Origin: Ideonella sp. MAG2
Lineage (GTDB): Bacteria; Pseudomonadota; Gammaproteobacteria; Burkholderiales; Burkholderiaceae_C
Direction of reading: 5' to 3'
DNA length: 64,000 nucleotides
Assembly: GCA_004359425.1 (NCBI GenBank)
Contig: PTEU01000001.1
Location: forward strand, 1,752,114-1,816,113
Notes under the pieces: generated by a model
The model's database searches: none
Told to the model about the DNA's origin: nothing
The model's input: only the letters and a program-made list of their open reading frames with translations
Program-made: the position numbers and the translations under genes
In this document: positions 22,249 to 32,756 of the stretch, piece after piece
Layout: each line of letters starts with the position of its first letter
Position numbering within the stretch: the first letter of the stretch is position 1

Positions 22249-22833
22249 ATGGCTCCCATTCACCAACGAGCGAGAACCTCCGTGGTAGCGAAGACACCCC
22301 GCAAGGGATTTACCTTGGTCGAATTGATGACCACCATCGCGGTGATGGCCATCTTGACCAGCATCGCGCTGGCAGACTTCATCAATCCCTTGGTCGATCT
22401 TCGGCAAAAAACCTTGGCCGCAGAGTTCGCCGAAGTCATTACTTTGGCTCGCCAGGAGGCCGATAGCCGCCGCCAAGTGGTAACGCTGTGCCCGCGCAGC
22501 CCAAGCGGCGGCTGCCTAGCGGCTGCGGCTAACTGGAACACGGGCTGGGTTCTGTTTCAAGACACCGACGCCGACGGCGTGGTGGATTCCGGCGAACCCA
22601 TCATCTTGGTCCGCGGCAAGCTCGACGAGAGATCCACGCTGGGACCTGACGGCAAGACGATCTCATTTGACCCTGAAGGCATGGTCATTGACATCCCATC
22701 CGGTACCCGCAGCTTCCGCGTCAGCGACAGCAAGGTACTCAGTGCCAAGCGCTACTTGGTGGTCGGTCGTGCTGGGCGCGCCAGCAACTTGGCCCTGGCC
22801 GATTGCACCACTGACAAAGGATGCACACCATGA
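22249..22833 (+). CDS. fimT: Type IV pilus minor pilin FimT/GspH type
   Basis: Minor pilin of the type IV pilus, processed by prepilin peptidase. The class III signal is [27 protein letters not shown], with cleavage expected after Gly and methylation of Phe. A GspH-like globular part follows with two cysteines (LCPRSPSGGC) and a C-terminal pair in ADCTTDKGC. The leader from the ATG at 22249 is about 20 residues; a downstream GTG would give a shorter leader. It opens a six-gene run in which every stop overlaps the next start. Confidence 0.88.
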   Translation: MAPIHQRARTSVVAKTPRKGFTLVELMTTIAVMAILTSIALADFINPLVDLRQKTLAAEFAEVITLARQEADSRRQVVTLCPRSPSGGCLAAAANWNTGWVLFQDTDADGVVDSGEPIILVRGKLDERSTLGPDGKTISFDPEGMVIDIPSGTRSFRVSDSKVLSAKRYLVVGRAGRASNLALADCTTDKGCTP

Positions 22834-23432
22834 CCCGCGCTCCTTGGCTTAAACCCCGGCCCGCAAGGCAAGGTCAACAGGGTATCGCCCTTTTTGAAGT
22901 GTTGATCGCCATGATCGTGCTGTCGGTGAGTTTTTTAGGTACCGTGCTGTTGCTGGCAAAAACCGCCAAAGCAGAACGGTCTGCAATTTACATGGGCCGG
23001 GCTGCCAGCTTGGCCTCAGAAATGGCCGAGCGCATTCGCTCCAGCCCTGCCGCCGCTACCAGCTACGTGCTGAACCAAACCTACGAAAACGGCTCTGGTG
23101 CAGTGACCGCGCCGACCTGTGGCGGGCTTTTCGTCCGACCGGGGGCTGCCCCCCAAAACCTGCCTGCTTGTACCACTGCGGCAGCGGCCGCAGCCTTCGA
23201 TTTAGCGAGTTGGCAAGTCCAGCTTCAGGCCAATTTACCTGGCGGCGTGGGCAGCATCGTACAGGGCACAGACAGCTCCCAACGCACCATTGTGGTGGGC
23301 TGGCAAGAGCCCGCAGTGGATCGTGTCAACGGTCAACTTGACCGCGTCAACCGCGAAGACCAACGCGATTGCACCGCCAATTTCGCTGCCCCAACCACCG
23401 TGCGCTGCTACAGAATGGAGGTGCGACTGTGA
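22830..23432 (+). CDS. pilV: Type IV pilus minor pilin PilV
   Basis: The start ATG overlaps the fimT stop (ATGA). The prepilin segment is QQGIALFEVLIAMIVLSVSF, in which Ile replaces the usual Phe after the cleavage-site Gly while Glu at +5 is kept. The soluble part has paired cysteines and a PilV-like region around RAASLASEMAERIRSS. The 200-residue length is typical. PilV, PilW and PilX prime assembly together and carry PilY1 to the tip. Confidence 0.85.
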   Translation: MTRAPWLKPRPARQGQQGIALFEVLIAMIVLSVSFLGTVLLLAKTAKAERSAIYMGRAASLASEMAERIRSSPAAATSYVLNQTYENGSGAVTAPTCGGLFVRPGAAPQNLPACTTAAAAAAFDLASWQVQLQANLPGGVGSIVQGTDSSQRTIVVGWQEPAVDRVNGQLDRVNREDQRDCTANFAAPTTVRCYRMEVRL

Positions 23433-24439
23433 AGCACCTGCGAACGCCTGCCATGCGCAAGGTGACTCCCCGTTCTCCACACGGCCTGACCCTGATTGAG
23501 CTGATGGTGGCCATGCTGCTGGGCCTGCTCTTGGCTGGGGCCGCCCTGTCCACTTTTTTAGCGTCCTCTCAGTTGGCCCGTAGCATGCGGGGATTTGCCG
23601 CAGTCAGCGACGGTGGTCAAACCGTGACCGCCTACCTCGCCCGGCAAATCCACGCGGCAGGTCATCTCGACCTGACGGAAACCGGCGGCAGCGAATGGAG
23701 TCTGATAAGAGACGCCTCCCTTGAAGCCAGTACAGGCGACAACGCCAGTTTGCTGGCTCTCGATTTCAAGAACACCATGCCCGGCTTGGTGCCCATCAGA
23801 GCTTGCGGCGGCGAATTCACCAACCCTCGCACACTCTTGGATACCACTTGCGCATCGGCCGCCAACAATGCGGCCCATTCGCTCACTGTGGCCTACCAAG
23901 TGCTGTCCACACCCAACGGCTGGCCGGCCGCCAGCCTGCCAGACACCCTCAATCCCAATGCCGGTTTTCAGACGGATTGCGGAGGACGGCCAACACGCGC
24001 CACCAATCCAAAGGCGCAACCCGCCGGCGATGTGGTCATCAACCGCTATTACCTTGACACTGCACAAAGGCGTTTGATGTGCATCGGCAATGGGGACCCA
24101 ACACTGCCTGTGCAGATCGCTTCCGATATCGAACAATTCCGCGTTCTGGTCGCCACGACGCAGGGAGCAGCCTCCGGCCAATCCGCCATCAGTCAGTTCC
24201 AACCCGTCACGAACGGTGCCACCCCCCCGATTAACTGGGCCTCCTTGAGAGCGGTGCAAGTGTGCGTGCTGGCAGCAGGAGAGCGCGGCAGCTTGGCTGG
24301 TGACAGCACCAGCACCAATGTGTTCAATGTGGATTGCTTCGGTAACCCCGTCTCTGGTGCAGACGGCCGCTTGCGCCGCGCCCAAACGATCACTATCAAT
24401 CTTCGCAGCGGCACGACCGATGCCGTGGCACTGCCATGA
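23429..24439 (+). CDS. pilW: Type IV pilus assembly protein PilW
   Basis: Minor pilin that joins the PilVWX-PilY1 tip complex. The chosen GTG start at 23429 overlaps the pilV stop and is preceded by GGAGG at good spacing; an ATG at 23453 lacks one. The prepilin segment is PHGLTLIELMVAMLLGLLLA. The following region contains the PilW-typical CGG and DVVINRYYL/RRLMCIGNG stretches and several cysteines. Length (336 residues) is normal. The stop overlaps the pilX ATG. Confidence 0.87.
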   Translation: MKHLRTPAMRKVTPRSPHGLTLIELMVAMLLGLLLAGAALSTFLASSQLARSMRGFAAVSDGGQTVTAYLARQIHAAGHLDLTETGGSEWSLIRDASLEASTGDNASLLALDFKNTMPGLVPIRACGGEFTNPRTLLDTTCASAANNAAHSLTVAYQVLSTPNGWPAASLPDTLNPNAGFQTDCGGRPTRATNPKAQPAGDVVINRYYLDTAQRRLMCIGNGDPTLPVQIASDIEQFRVLVATTQGAASGQSAISQFQPVTNGATPPINWASLRAVQVCVLAAGERGSLAGDSTSTNVFNVDCFGNPVSGADGRLRRAQTITINLRSGTTDAVALP

Positions 24440-25095
24440 CGCCACAATCAAAACGCGCTTCCCAGGCCATTCCGCCAACCCGATCTGGCCAGCAAGGGGT
24501 AGCCCTCTGGACTGTGGTCGTGCTGGGCCTCTTGTTGGGCCTACTGGCACTCTCACAAAGCAGCAGCGTGCTCAACCAGTTCCGTGGCTCACGCAATGAA
24601 CGCGACCAAGCCCTCGCCCGCCAAGCGGCCGAAGCCGCATTGCGCGACGCCGAAGCCGACATCACCTGCAAACTTTGGGTGGCTGGGGCGCTCACCGACG
24701 CCAAGAAACTCCCTGACAATAACTTGAATTCTTATTGCCTTAGGGTCGGCATAGATCCAGGTGGATGCGCCAACAAGCTGGCCGTGCAAAAGGATGAGCG
24801 CGGCATGCGCCTGCTAGGCGAGTTCCCTCCCGACCCGCTGCCTACAGTGGACTGGCAGAAATCGGCAGCTGAATGCCAAGACGGCAGTTGCGCCTTGCCC
24901 TTCGGCACCAAAACGGGTGCCCAAGCCCTGGATCCATTGCTGTTTTCGGCACCGCCCCGCTATCACGTCGATGTCTTCAATGCTCGATTGGGAGCCTCAG
25001 AAGACCTTGTTCCTGTTTTCCGCATTACCGCCCGAGGATTCGGCGCAACGCCGACAACCGTGGTTGATCTTCAAGAGGTATACCGCCCATGCTAA
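24436..25095 (+). CDS. pilX: Type IV pilus assembly protein PilX
   Basis: A 219-residue minor pilin. The N-terminal segment QQGVALWTVVVLGLLLGLLA resembles a prepilin helix but lacks the usual Glu5, as is common in PilX. The PilX-typical NERDQALARQAAEAALRDAE amphipathic helix follows directly. The C-terminal half carries cysteines and the PYHVDVF-like YHVDVFNARLG segment. Start and stop overlap pilW and pilY1, showing tight translational coupling. Confidence 0.85.
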   Translation: MTPQSKRASQAIPPTRSGQQGVALWTVVVLGLLLGLLALSQSSSVLNQFRGSRNERDQALARQAAEAALRDAEADITCKLWVAGALTDAKKLPDNNLNSYCLRVGIDPGGCANKLAVQKDERGMRLLGEFPPDPLPTVDWQKSAAECQDGSCALPFGTKTGAQALDPLLFSAPPRYHVDVFNARLGASEDLVPVFRITARGFGATPTTVVDLQEVYRPC

Positions 25096-28000
25096 ATACA
25101 CCAACAACATGGTCTGAGTCACTGGGCCGGTGGGCTCGCAAGGCTGCGCTTGTCACGGCAGGTGCGGTTGGTTTCAGTGCACTCTGGTGGAGCGTGGCTC
25201 AATCTCAGAGCACTAACCCAAGCCCTGGCAGTTATGTCAATATGGGTGGGCAGGTCGTAGGCCCGGCCAACTCGCCCACGCTGAACAGCACCTTCAGCCT
25301 CAGCGGCAATGACGAGGTGAATTGGATCACCTATCTTCAGTCCAAAATGGCTTCACCTTTTGAAGCCATTGGTGAATCCACTTTCTTTGAAAACAATATT
25401 GCTTCGGCTAATTTCAAGTGGATCAAGGGCAAACTGGTCATACCCCCCAACACCACATTTGAGTGGTTTGTCAATGGTCAATGGACCAGCACTGAGCCCG
25501 CCACCGGCACCCCGGTGCTCAAGGTGCGCTGGAAGCTCAGCCCCATGTTCGTTGTGAAATTTGGTAACGTTAGTGGCACCGTAGATTTCAGTGGTACTGG
25601 GGACGGTTTTCGCATCATTCCTTATGGCAAAAATCTTTATGTGATCAACCATCACACCAACAATATGTATTTGAACTGCCGGGTGGCAGCAACTGGTAGC
25701 CCATGCCCAGGCTTCCCCTCCAACGGCACGGGTTTGGGCCTGTCCCCGTATGCGGGCGCTGCAGCCACTCAGGGGGATCAAACCTACTATATGGTTCACA
25801 ACCCCCAAGAAGCCATTAATTATGCTACAGGGGAGCTATTTATTGCCGGCCAGCGTGGTACAGCGTTGGATGTGGTGTGCGTCAACCTCAATACCTTGCA
25901 GAGCTGTGGTTCACTTTTCCTGGGCAACTATAGTGACTTGGGTGGAGGCAACCATGCTCCGCTGGAGCAGGTGGGCGATAAATATTATGTCTTAGCCTCG
26001 AATGGTAATGTGCATTGTGTCAATATTAAAACCAAATCCACCTGCGGCACAACCCTATATAATATCAGTGGCAGTTCAAGCAACGCACTAGGAGTTTGGA
26101 CCGTAACATCCAATTTCGGTACCAAAGTGAATGATGTCAAAAAAGTATTTTTTGCCATCTCACAGCGTGTTTTTTGCCACGACACAGTCACCAACGCCAG
26201 TTGCGCCGGATGGTCCAATTACGGTAATTCAAGCCCTTATGGTGGGGTGATGCCCATTGTTAACGCAGCGGGCGTACCTCAAGGTGTTTGTGATGGTTAT
26301 GGTAGTTACTGCTACCGCATTAATGGACCAAGTTTTCAAATCAGCGCTGCGGCGCAGAATTTCTTCATGTATTACTCATTTGCGCCCCGAACGACTTGGG
26401 GTGGCGGATCGTCGGGTGTAAAGAACGCCTACCACTACTCATGGAACGCTGGGGCATTGCAGGGAACTCGTATCGTTACCGGCCGAAGCGATGGCTATGG
26501 CGTGAGTTGCTTTGATTTTGCGACCAATGCCGTCTGCCCTAATTACCCTTTGCGGCCCGATTATTTGACGCGCGGTTACACCACCAATATGGACCCGACC
26601 CGGCCAAATTGTGTACTTCACATTGGAGACGCAGCTAAAGCCATGCTTTTTGACCTCTTCAGCGGGGGGGCCTGTACAGATGGTGGCGACTCGGAGAAGC
26701 CCAAAACCATCAATGTGGATCCTTCGCAATACTATCGCTGCGATGCTACCCAAGCCACAGTGACAAGCTGGGATGCAGTGCGGCTCTCCCCCACCATTCC
26801 TTGGAATGTGTCCGGTGGACTGAAAGAGGTCAAGGTCACACTACAAGACGCCAACGGGGTGCAACTGCCCCCACTCTACAACCCAGTTCGTTATTTCGCA
26901 CCTGGGCAATACTCACTCAGCATTGCAGATGTGCCCTATGCCAGCTATTCCAAGCTCAGGGTTATTGTGCAGATGACCGGCCAAGGTGGCCTGAGTTCGA
27001 CCAGCGAGGTCGGCATAGATGTCACTTGGAAGGGCGACCCCATTCAGTTGTGCTTCCAAACCAAGCAGCCGGCCAACCCTGGTTGCCCCACCACGGTGGA
27101 CACCAAAGTAACTTTGGCCAAGTTTGAAAACCCCGACAACGTGTTCGACGAGACCATCACCGGCTCCAAGTCGCTCTACCCGGGCGTGCCCAACACCGGC
27201 TATGCGGCCGTCAGTGCAGCCACCTCGCCACGCTCCATCCTTACCGACGATGTGGCGGGCAGAGAGGGTAGAACTCGCATCTTGCAAGGCCGCTATGACA
27301 TGCAGTACTTCACGGGTGATTTGCTGTCGTACGAGCTGGACAGCAGCGGCCAAATCGATGCGAGCACCAAAAAGTCTGCGGCCACGCAGGTGGTGCCAAG
27401 TCTCAGTCGGAATGTCTTCTCTGCCAAGCCTGGCAGCGGGCAGCCGGGAAGCATGGTGCCCTACAAACTGAGCTTGGCCAGCGCCAGCACTGCCCAACAA
27501 GCTGCGCTGAACAAAAACGTGGCTGGCATCACCGACAACCGTGGCAACGACCGCGTGGCCTACCACTATGGCGTCGATGGCCCCTTCCGTGCCCGCAACG
27601 CCAACAGCAATGCCAAGCTCGGGCCGGTGATCGGCTCCGGACCCGTGGTCTTGAACACCAATGTCCTGCCCGTGCGCCCTGAAAGCCAGTTCAAGGATTA
27701 CACCAAGTACCGGACTGGCATGGTCACCAAGGGTGCCGCGCCTCTGGCCCTGTGGGGTGGCAATGACGGTGCCCTGCATGCTTTCACCTTTGACAGCAAT
27801 GGCAATGCCAAAGAGGCTTGGTCGTTTGTGCCCGATGTCATGCTCCAGCAAACCAACCGGTTGACGGACAGCAGCCTGGCCGAACAACTCCGTAGGCCCT
27901 ATTACGTTGATGCCATTCCCATGATTGGTCATGTCGACTTGAATGGGACGAGCACCGACGGCTGGGCAGCCGTGGTGGTCAATACCTATGGCGATGGCGC

Positions 28001-29342
28001 ACGCGCCATCACGGCACTGGACATCAGCAACACCGACCTCTCCACAGGCAAGGGCGTGTTGTTCGAGTACACCAATGCCACCACCGGTCTGGCCGCTCGC
28101 GGTGAAGGCGTCAATGACCTGGCAGACCTCGGCATTTTGAGGAGCCAGCCCGCCTATGACGAGTCGGTGGGCTCGCATCAGATTGTGCGAGTGAAGGACG
28201 GTACCGACATACGCTGGGCCGTTTTGGTGGGCAATGGTGTGAAGAGTGACGAATCCGACGACGGCAGCCCCAGTGGCACCGGCCGCCCTGTGTTGTACGC
28301 CTTCTACTTGGATGCCCCCCCCACCGCCACCTCACCTCGTTGGCGTCGTATTGACATCCAAACCTCGGCGGGCATTACCAATGAGCCGGGCCTGACCCTC
28401 AAAAACGGCCTGTCCCACCCCCGCCCCGTTGACACGGATGGCGACGGCGTGGCCGATGTGGTCTATGCCGGCGACTTGCAGGGCAATCTCTGGCGGGTTG
28501 ATGTTTCCAATATCGCCAGCCCGAAGACCACCCGCCTGTTCGAAACCATAGGCAAACAGCCGATCTATTCGGTGCCAGTGGCCGTGCGCAACACCATTGC
28601 GGGGGCATGCACCACGGCCAACGCGAAGAAGTGCTGGCAGGTCACGTTCGGCAGTGGTATTTACTTCAGCCCGATTTTTGTGGACATGCCCAAAACTGTG
28701 CCCACCCAGCATCTTTATGGTGTTTTGGACAAGGGTGACAGCACCACGGTCAGCCAAGGCAGTCTGCTCGAAAACGTGGCCACCACCGAGCGCTCTTCCA
28801 CAGGCATTGACTTCAAAGCCGTGACACCCAAGAAGATCGACTATGCCGCCGGCAAGCGCGGCTGGTACATCGCCCTGGGGGCCAATGAGCACGCGATTGG
28901 TGCCACCAAAATGCTGCCCTCGGGCTTGGTGAGCTACCCGGTGGTGCGCCCAGGCAAGGGCAGTGGCTCAACAGCGGTGTGCCAGGCTGCCAGCTCATGG
29001 TTGTTTGAGCTGCACCCCATCACCGGGGCACCTGCGGGTCTGACCTTTGACTTCAACGGCGATGGCAAGATTGACACCGCCGATGTGCTACAGAGCGGCA
29101 AAGCCCCTGCTGCCATGGCCATCAGCGGCAATCAATTTGCCGCTCCGGTGGTTTTGCTGGACAGCGCGAACGCGTCGAACAGCATGTCCTTGGTCTTCCC
29201 CAGCCTTGGGCAGGACACAGGGGCCGCGCCCAACACCTTTGGCAGTGGCAGCACTCCCCCGACTGGCCAAGGAGGCAACGCGAAAAACGGCAACGCCAAA
29301 CAACTCGGTCGCTTAACCTGGCGAGAAGTCTTTCCAAAATGA
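25089..29342 (+). CDS. pilY1: PilY1-type pilus tip adhesin
   Basis: A large (1417-residue) tip protein of the type IV pilus. An N-terminal membrane-spanning/signal segment (about residues 18-38) precedes a long region with no recognised motif. The C-terminal half is the PilY1/PilC beta-propeller. It contains [12 protein letters not shown] (about 888-900), [30 protein letters not shown] and calcium-loop-like DTDGDGVAD (about 1115) and DFNGDGKID (about 1319). I do not see a von Willebrand A domain with MIDAS. DNA from about 25.3 to 26.7 kb is visibly richer in A/T than the 3' half, suggesting that the N-terminal adhesive part has been exchanged. It overlaps pilX by 7 bases and pilE by 4. Confidence 0.88.
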   Translation: MLNTPTTWSESLGRWARKAALVTAGAVGFSALWWSVAQSQSTNPSPGSYVNMGGQVVGPANSPTLNSTFSLSGNDEVNWITYLQSKMASPFEAIGESTFFENNIASANFKWIKGKLVIPPNTTFEWFVNGQWTSTEPATGTPVLKVRWKLSPMFVVKFGNVSGTVDFSGTGDGFRIIPYGKNLYVINHHTNNMYLNCRVAATGSPCPGFPSNGTGLGLSPYAGAAATQGDQTYYMVHNPQEAINYATGELFIAGQRGTALDVVCVNLNTLQSCGSLFLGNYSDLGGGNHAPLEQVGDKYYVLASNGNVHCVNIKTKSTCGTTLYNISGSSSNALGVWTVTSNFGTKVNDVKKVFFAISQRVFCHDTVTNASCAGWSNYGNSSPYGGVMPIVNAAGVPQGVCDGYGSYCYRINGPSFQISAAAQNFFMYYSFAPRTTWGGGSSGVKNAYHYSWNAGALQGTRIVTGRSDGYGVSCFDFATNAVCPNYPLRPDYLTRGYTTNMDPTRPNCVLHIGDAAKAMLFDLFSGGACTDGGDSEKPKTINVDPSQYYRCDATQATVTSWDAVRLSPTIPWNVSGGLKEVKVTLQDANGVQLPPLYNPVRYFAPGQYSLSIADVPYASYSKLRVIVQMTGQGGLSSTSEVGIDVTWKGDPIQLCFQTKQPANPGCPTTVDTKVTLAKFENPDNVFDETITGSKSLYPGVPNTGYAAVSAATSPRSILTDDVAGREGRTRILQGRYDMQYFTGDLLSYELDSSGQIDASTKKSAATQVVPSLSRNVFSAKPGSGQPGSMVPYKLSLASASTAQQAALNKNVAGITDNRGNDRVAYHYGVDGPFRARNANSNAKLGPVIGSGPVVLNTNVLPVRPESQFKDYTKYRTGMVTKGAAPLALWGGNDGALHAFTFDSNGNAKEAWSFVPDVMLQQTNRLTDSSLAEQLRRPYYVDAIPMIGHVDLNGTSTDGWAAVVVNTYGDGARAITALDISNTDLSTGKGVLFEYTNATTGLAARGEGVNDLADLGILRSQPAYDESVGSHQIVRVKDGTDIRWAVLVGNGVKSDESDDGSPSGTGRPVLYAFYLDAPPTATSPRWRRIDIQTSAGITNEPGLTLKNGLSHPRPVDTDGDGVADVVYAGDLQGNLWRVDVSNIASPKTTRLFETIGKQPIYSVPVAVRNTIAGACTTANAKKCWQVTFGSGIYFSPIFVDMPKTVPTQHLYGVLDKGDSTTVSQGSLLENVATTERSSTGIDFKAVTPKKIDYAAGKRGWYIALGANEHAIGATKMLPSGLVSYPVVRPGKGSGSTAVCQAASSWLFELHPITGAPAGLTFDFNGDGKIDTADVLQSGKAPAAMAISGNQFAAPVVLLDSANASNSMSLVFPSLGQDTGAAPNTFGSGSTPPTGQGGNAKNGNAKQLGRLTWREVFPK

Positions 29343-29830
29343 AGGCAAGCATGACCTCTAAACCCCAGCGGCTCCGGCAATCGGGCTTCACCCTCGTTGA
29401 GCTGATGATCGTGGTAGCCATCATCGGCATCCTGGCGAGCATTGCCTTCCCCTCTTACAAGGACTACTTGGTGCGCAGCCGTCGAGCCGAGGCCCGGGCC
29501 GTGTTGCAGCAAGCAGCCCTGTGGATGGAAGGCAATCAGACCGTCACCTATCGCTATAACCAGGACATTGCTGGTGCTGCCGTGAACAACGCCAAGTTGG
29601 CCGCCCTTGGGTTCAGCCAGACACCCAGTACAGGCACCCCCTACTACACCATCCAGTTTGCTGCCATCGGCCAAAACAACTTTGTGTTGTCTGCCGTGCC
29701 CCAAGGCAGCCAAGCTACCGACGACGCTGCCTGTGGCACCTTGGCACTGGACAACACTGGGCTGCGCGGCCAGCTTAGCGGGGTGGCCGTGACGACCAGT
29801 GACACCATTGAGGCCTGCTGGCGGCGCTGA
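29339..29830 (+). CDS. pilE: Type IV pilin PilE-like
   Basis: Last gene of the pilus operon, overlapping the pilY1 stop (ATGA). The class III signal [20 protein letters not shown] is canonical, with Phe1 and Glu5. The mature protein has the PilE-type [18 protein letters not shown] helix and a C-terminal disulfide pair (AACG and EACWRR). At 163 residues it is the size of a minor pilin E or a small major pilin; in this gene order it is the PilE-type minor pilin. A second ATG at 29351 would shorten the leader. Confidence 0.88.
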   Translation: MKASMTSKPQRLRQSGFTLVELMIVVAIIGILASIAFPSYKDYLVRSRRAEARAVLQQAALWMEGNQTVTYRYNQDIAGAAVNNAKLAALGFSQTPSTGTPYYTIQFAAIGQNNFVLSAVPQGSQATDDAACGTLALDNTGLRGQLSGVAVTTSDTIEACWRR

Positions 29831-29874
29831 GTGGGCTCTGTCCGTGCCAACTTCAGGCCCGGGCTTTCCCTGAC

Positions 29875-29898
29875 AGGCACCCCATGGGTGCCTTTTTT
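29875..29898 (+). terminator. Rho-independent terminator of the pilus operon
   Basis: GGCACCC and GGGTGCC pair around CAT and are followed by six T residues, 45 bases after the pilE stop. Confidence 0.9.
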
Positions 29899-29950
29899 GT
29901 CGCCCCAGCGACAAGACCGCCGCCCGTAGCCGTGCTAAAACTGCGGCCCT

Positions 29951-31150
29951 ATGGACCTTCAATTCACCCCCGAAGAGCTCGCCTTCCGCCAAGAGGTTCG
30001 CGAGTGGGTCGCGGCCCATCTGCCGCGTGAGATCAGCGACAAAGTACATGGCGGCCTGCGTCTGAGCCGTGATGACCTGCAAGCCTGGGCCAAAACTCTC
30101 GGCCGTCAAGGCTGGCTGGGTTATGGCTGGCCCAAGGCCTTTGGTGGCCCCGGCTGGAACGCCATTCAAAAGCACCTGTTTGAAGAAGAGTGCGCGCGCG
30201 CCGGTGCCCCCCGCATCGTGCCTTTCGGCCCGGTGATGGTGGCACCGGTGATCATGGCCTTTGGCTCTGCCGAGCAGCAGGCCCGCTTTTTGCCCGGCAT
30301 TGCCTCGGGCGATGTGTGGTGGAGCCAGGGATATAGCGAACCGGGTTCCGGCTCGGATTTGGCCTCGGTCAAGACGAGGGCCGAGCGCGACGGCGACCAC
30401 TACATCGTCAACGGCCAAAAGACATGGACCACGTTGGGCCAATATGGTGATTGGATTTTTTGCCTGGTGCGCACCAGCACCGAAGGCAAGCCCCAAACCG
30501 GCATTTCCTTTTTGCTCATCGACATGAAGAGCCCGGGCGTCACCGTGCGCCCCATCATCATGCTGGATGGCGAGCATGAGGTGAATGAGGTCTTTTTTGA
30601 CAATGTGCGCGTCCCAGCCAATAACCTCATTGGTGAGGAAAACAAGGGCTGGACCTATGCCAAGCACTTGCTGGCCCATGAGCGCACCAATATTGCCGAC
30701 GTGAACAGGGCCAAGCGCGAGCTGGAGCGCCTCAAACGCATTGCCAAGGCAGAAGGCCTGTGGGACGACCAGCGCTTCCGCGATCAGATCGCCTTGCTGG
30801 AAGTGGACATCGTGGCGCTGGAGATGATGGTGCTGCGGGTGCTCAGCGCCGAGCGCAGCGGCAAGCAAAGCCTGGACGTGGCTGGTTTGCTCAAAATTCG
30901 CGGTAGCGAGATTCAACAGCGCTATTCAGAGCTGATGATGCAAGCCGCTGGGCCCTATGCCCTGCCCTTTATTCAAGAAGCCATGGAGGCTGGCTGGCAA
31001 GGCGATGCCGCCCTGGGCGGCCTGTGGCCGGGCGCAGCCTACCACTGCGCGCCTTTGGCCAGCACCTATTTCAACCTCCGCAAGACCACCATTTACGGTG
31101 GCAGCAACGAAGTCCAGCGCAACATCGTCTCGCAGACGGTGCTGGGCTGA
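29951..31150 (+). CDS. Acyl-CoA dehydrogenase, large-subunit type (pimeloyl-CoA dehydrogenase-like)
   Basis: FAD-dependent alpha,beta-dehydrogenation of an acyl-CoA. The 399-residue protein begins MDLQFTPEELAFRQEVREWV. It has the FAD/substrate segment WWSQGYSEPGSGSDLASVKT, NGQKTWTT, the LLAHERTNIADV middle region and a C-terminal RKTTIYGGSNEVQRNIV. The adjacent second dehydrogenase and this subtype resemble the paired PimC/PimD enzymes for dicarboxyl-CoA. The true chain length or substrate cannot be read from sequence. It is followed after 22 bases by the second dehydrogenase. Confidence 0.9.
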   Translation: MDLQFTPEELAFRQEVREWVAAHLPREISDKVHGGLRLSRDDLQAWAKTLGRQGWLGYGWPKAFGGPGWNAIQKHLFEEECARAGAPRIVPFGPVMVAPVIMAFGSAEQQARFLPGIASGDVWWSQGYSEPGSGSDLASVKTRAERDGDHYIVNGQKTWTTLGQYGDWIFCLVRTSTEGKPQTGISFLLIDMKSPGVTVRPIIMLDGEHEVNEVFFDNVRVPANNLIGEENKGWTYAKHLLAHERTNIADVNRAKRELERLKRIAKAEGLWDDQRFRDQIALLEVDIVALEMMVLRVLSAERSGKQSLDVAGLLKIRGSEIQQRYSELMMQAAGPYALPFIQEAMEAGWQGDAALGGLWPGAAYHCAPLASTYFNLRKTTIYGGSNEVQRNIVSQTVLG

Positions 31151-31172
31151 GCAACACACAGAGAGCATCGGC

Positions 31173-32252
31173 ATGGACTTCGATTTCTCCGACGATCAAC
31201 TGGCCCTTCGAGACGCGGTGGCGCGGTGGGTAGAAAAGGGCTTTGGTTTCGAACGCCGACACGGCTTGGCCAAGGCCGGTGGCTTCACCCGCGCGGTATG
31301 GCAAGAGCTGGCCGACTTAGGGCTCACCGGCTTGGCCGTGCCCACTGAGCACGGCGGCATGGGCTTTGGGCCTGTAGAGGCCATGGTGGTGATGGAAGAG
31401 CTAGGGGCTGGCTTGGTCAACGCGCCCTTTGCCCAAGGCGCACTGATCACCCCAACCCTGCTGCAGGCCGCCCCGGCAGCGCTGCAAGCCGACTGGCTCC
31501 CCCGCGTGGCTGAGGGCTCTGCCTTGGTGGTGTTGGCGCATCAAGAGCGCGCCGCGCGTTATCGCCTCCACCATGTCACCACCCCAGCCCAGCGTGAGGG
31601 TGACCAGTGGCGGCTTTCGGGCGGCAAGAGCGTGGTGCCTGCGGGCGATGAGGCCGATGCCTTCATCGTGCCCGCCCGCCTTTCGGGCCCGGCCGATGCC
31701 ACCGAGGGTATCGGCCTGTTCTTGGTGACCCCCGGCAGCCCTGGGTGCAGCGTGCGCGGCCATGCCACTCAAGACGGGGCTCGCGCGGCTGAGTTACAGC
31801 TCCAAGCCTGCCCCGCCCACCTGGTCTGCGAACAAGGCTTTGCCGTGTTGGAGCAGGCGGTGGACATTGGCATTGCTGCCCTCTGTGCAGAGGGCGTGGG
31901 CCTGATGGGTAAGCTCACCGCTATCACCGTGGAGTACATGAACACGCGCAAGCAGTTCGGCACCACCTTGGCCAGTTTCCAAGCACTGCGCCACCGCATA
32001 GCTGACGTGAAGATGCAGCTTGAGCTGGCCCGTTCCATGAGCTACTTCGCCAGCCTCAAACTCGGAGAGCCCGTACCGGCGCGCCGCCGTGCCATCAGCC
32101 AAGCCAAGGTGCAGATCGGCCAGTCGGCTCGATTTGTCGGCCAGCAGTGCATTCAACTGCACGGCGGCATTGGCGTGACCGACGAATACATTGCCAGCCA
32201 TTACTTCAAGCGCCTGACCATGCTGGAGATGCAGTTTGGCGACAGGCAATGA
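31173..32252 (+). CDS. Acyl-CoA dehydrogenase, small-subunit type (PimD-like), altered C-terminus
   Basis: Partner of the preceding gene. The start MDFDFSDDQLALRDAVARWV is the family N-terminus; an upstream open frame overlaps the previous gene and was rejected. Recognisable parts are LGLTGLAVPTEHGGMGFGPV, the Arg-containing EYMNTRKQFGTTLASFQALRHR catalytic helix region and the C-terminal QLHGGIGVTDEYIASHYFKR. The frame ends at GDRQ just before P1-peptidase sequence begins, so the last 15-25 residues of the usual tail seem to be missing. The protein might still fold. Confidence 0.85.
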   Translation: MDFDFSDDQLALRDAVARWVEKGFGFERRHGLAKAGGFTRAVWQELADLGLTGLAVPTEHGGMGFGPVEAMVVMEELGAGLVNAPFAQGALITPTLLQAAPAALQADWLPRVAEGSALVVLAHQERAARYRLHHVTTPAQREGDQWRLSGGKSVVPAGDEADAFIVPARLSGPADATEGIGLFLVTPGSPGCSVRGHATQDGARAAELQLQACPAHLVCEQGFAVLEQAVDIGIAALCAEGVGLMGKLTAITVEYMNTRKQFGTTLASFQALRHRIADVKMQLELARSMSYFASLKLGEPVPARRRAISQAKVQIGQSARFVGQQCIQLHGGIGVTDEYIASHYFKRLTMLEMQFGDRQ

Positions 32253-32737
32253 AGGGTGGCATCGGCAGCGCCTCGTTGACGGTGCATGGCATCACTGTGG
32301 CAGCCTTGGTGGCCGTCAATGCGGTCGGCGATGTCCGAGACCCCCACACCGGCCAACTTTTAGCTGGAGCACGCAGCCCGCAAGGCGGGCTGCGAGACAC
32401 CGCTGCCGCACTGCGAGCGGGCGATCTGCCGCAGACCTTGCTGGCCGGTGCCAACACCACCATTGGCGTGGTGGCCACCGACGCGGTGATGAGCAAGGTG
32501 CAGATGCAGCGCCTAGCCACCATGGCCCACGACGGCCTGGCCCGCACCGTGAACCCCATTCACACCGGTTTTGACGGTGATGTGATGTTCTCTCTGGCAA
32601 CAGGCACTGCCAACACCACCTTGGAGCCCACCGTGCTCGGCAGCTTGGCCGCGGAGGTCACCGCCATGGCGGTGGTAGAGGCCATTCGTGCGGCCAGCAG
32701 CCTGCCCGGCATTCCTGCACACCGAGAACGGCGCTGA
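32247..32737 (+). pseudogene. P1-family (S58) peptidase, C-terminal part only
   Basis: DmpA/NylC-like N-terminal-nucleophile amidohydrolases are made as one chain that cleaves itself at a conserved Gly/Asn-Ser/Thr site. Here only the part around that site onward is present: MKGGIGSASLTVHGITVAAL, then VNAVGDV, LAGANTTIGVVATDA and NPIHTGFDGDVMFSLATG. About 160 residues of the alpha chain, normally upstream, are missing. The frame runs directly out of the 3' end of the acyl-CoA dehydrogenase gene. Enzymes of this family act on peptides or amides; the substrate here is unknown. Confidence 0.82.
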
Positions 32738-32756
32738 GCGGCTACAGTCGTGGCCC

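Noticed and set aside
26913..28178. 421-codon frame antisense to pilY1
   Set aside because: No ribosome-binding site or family similarity; it is a shadow of the propeller-coding strand.
29132..30916. 594-codon minus-strand frame across the pilE/acyl-CoA dehydrogenase region
   Set aside because: It crosses two well-supported plus-strand genes and a terminator, and its composition is that of an antisense shadow.
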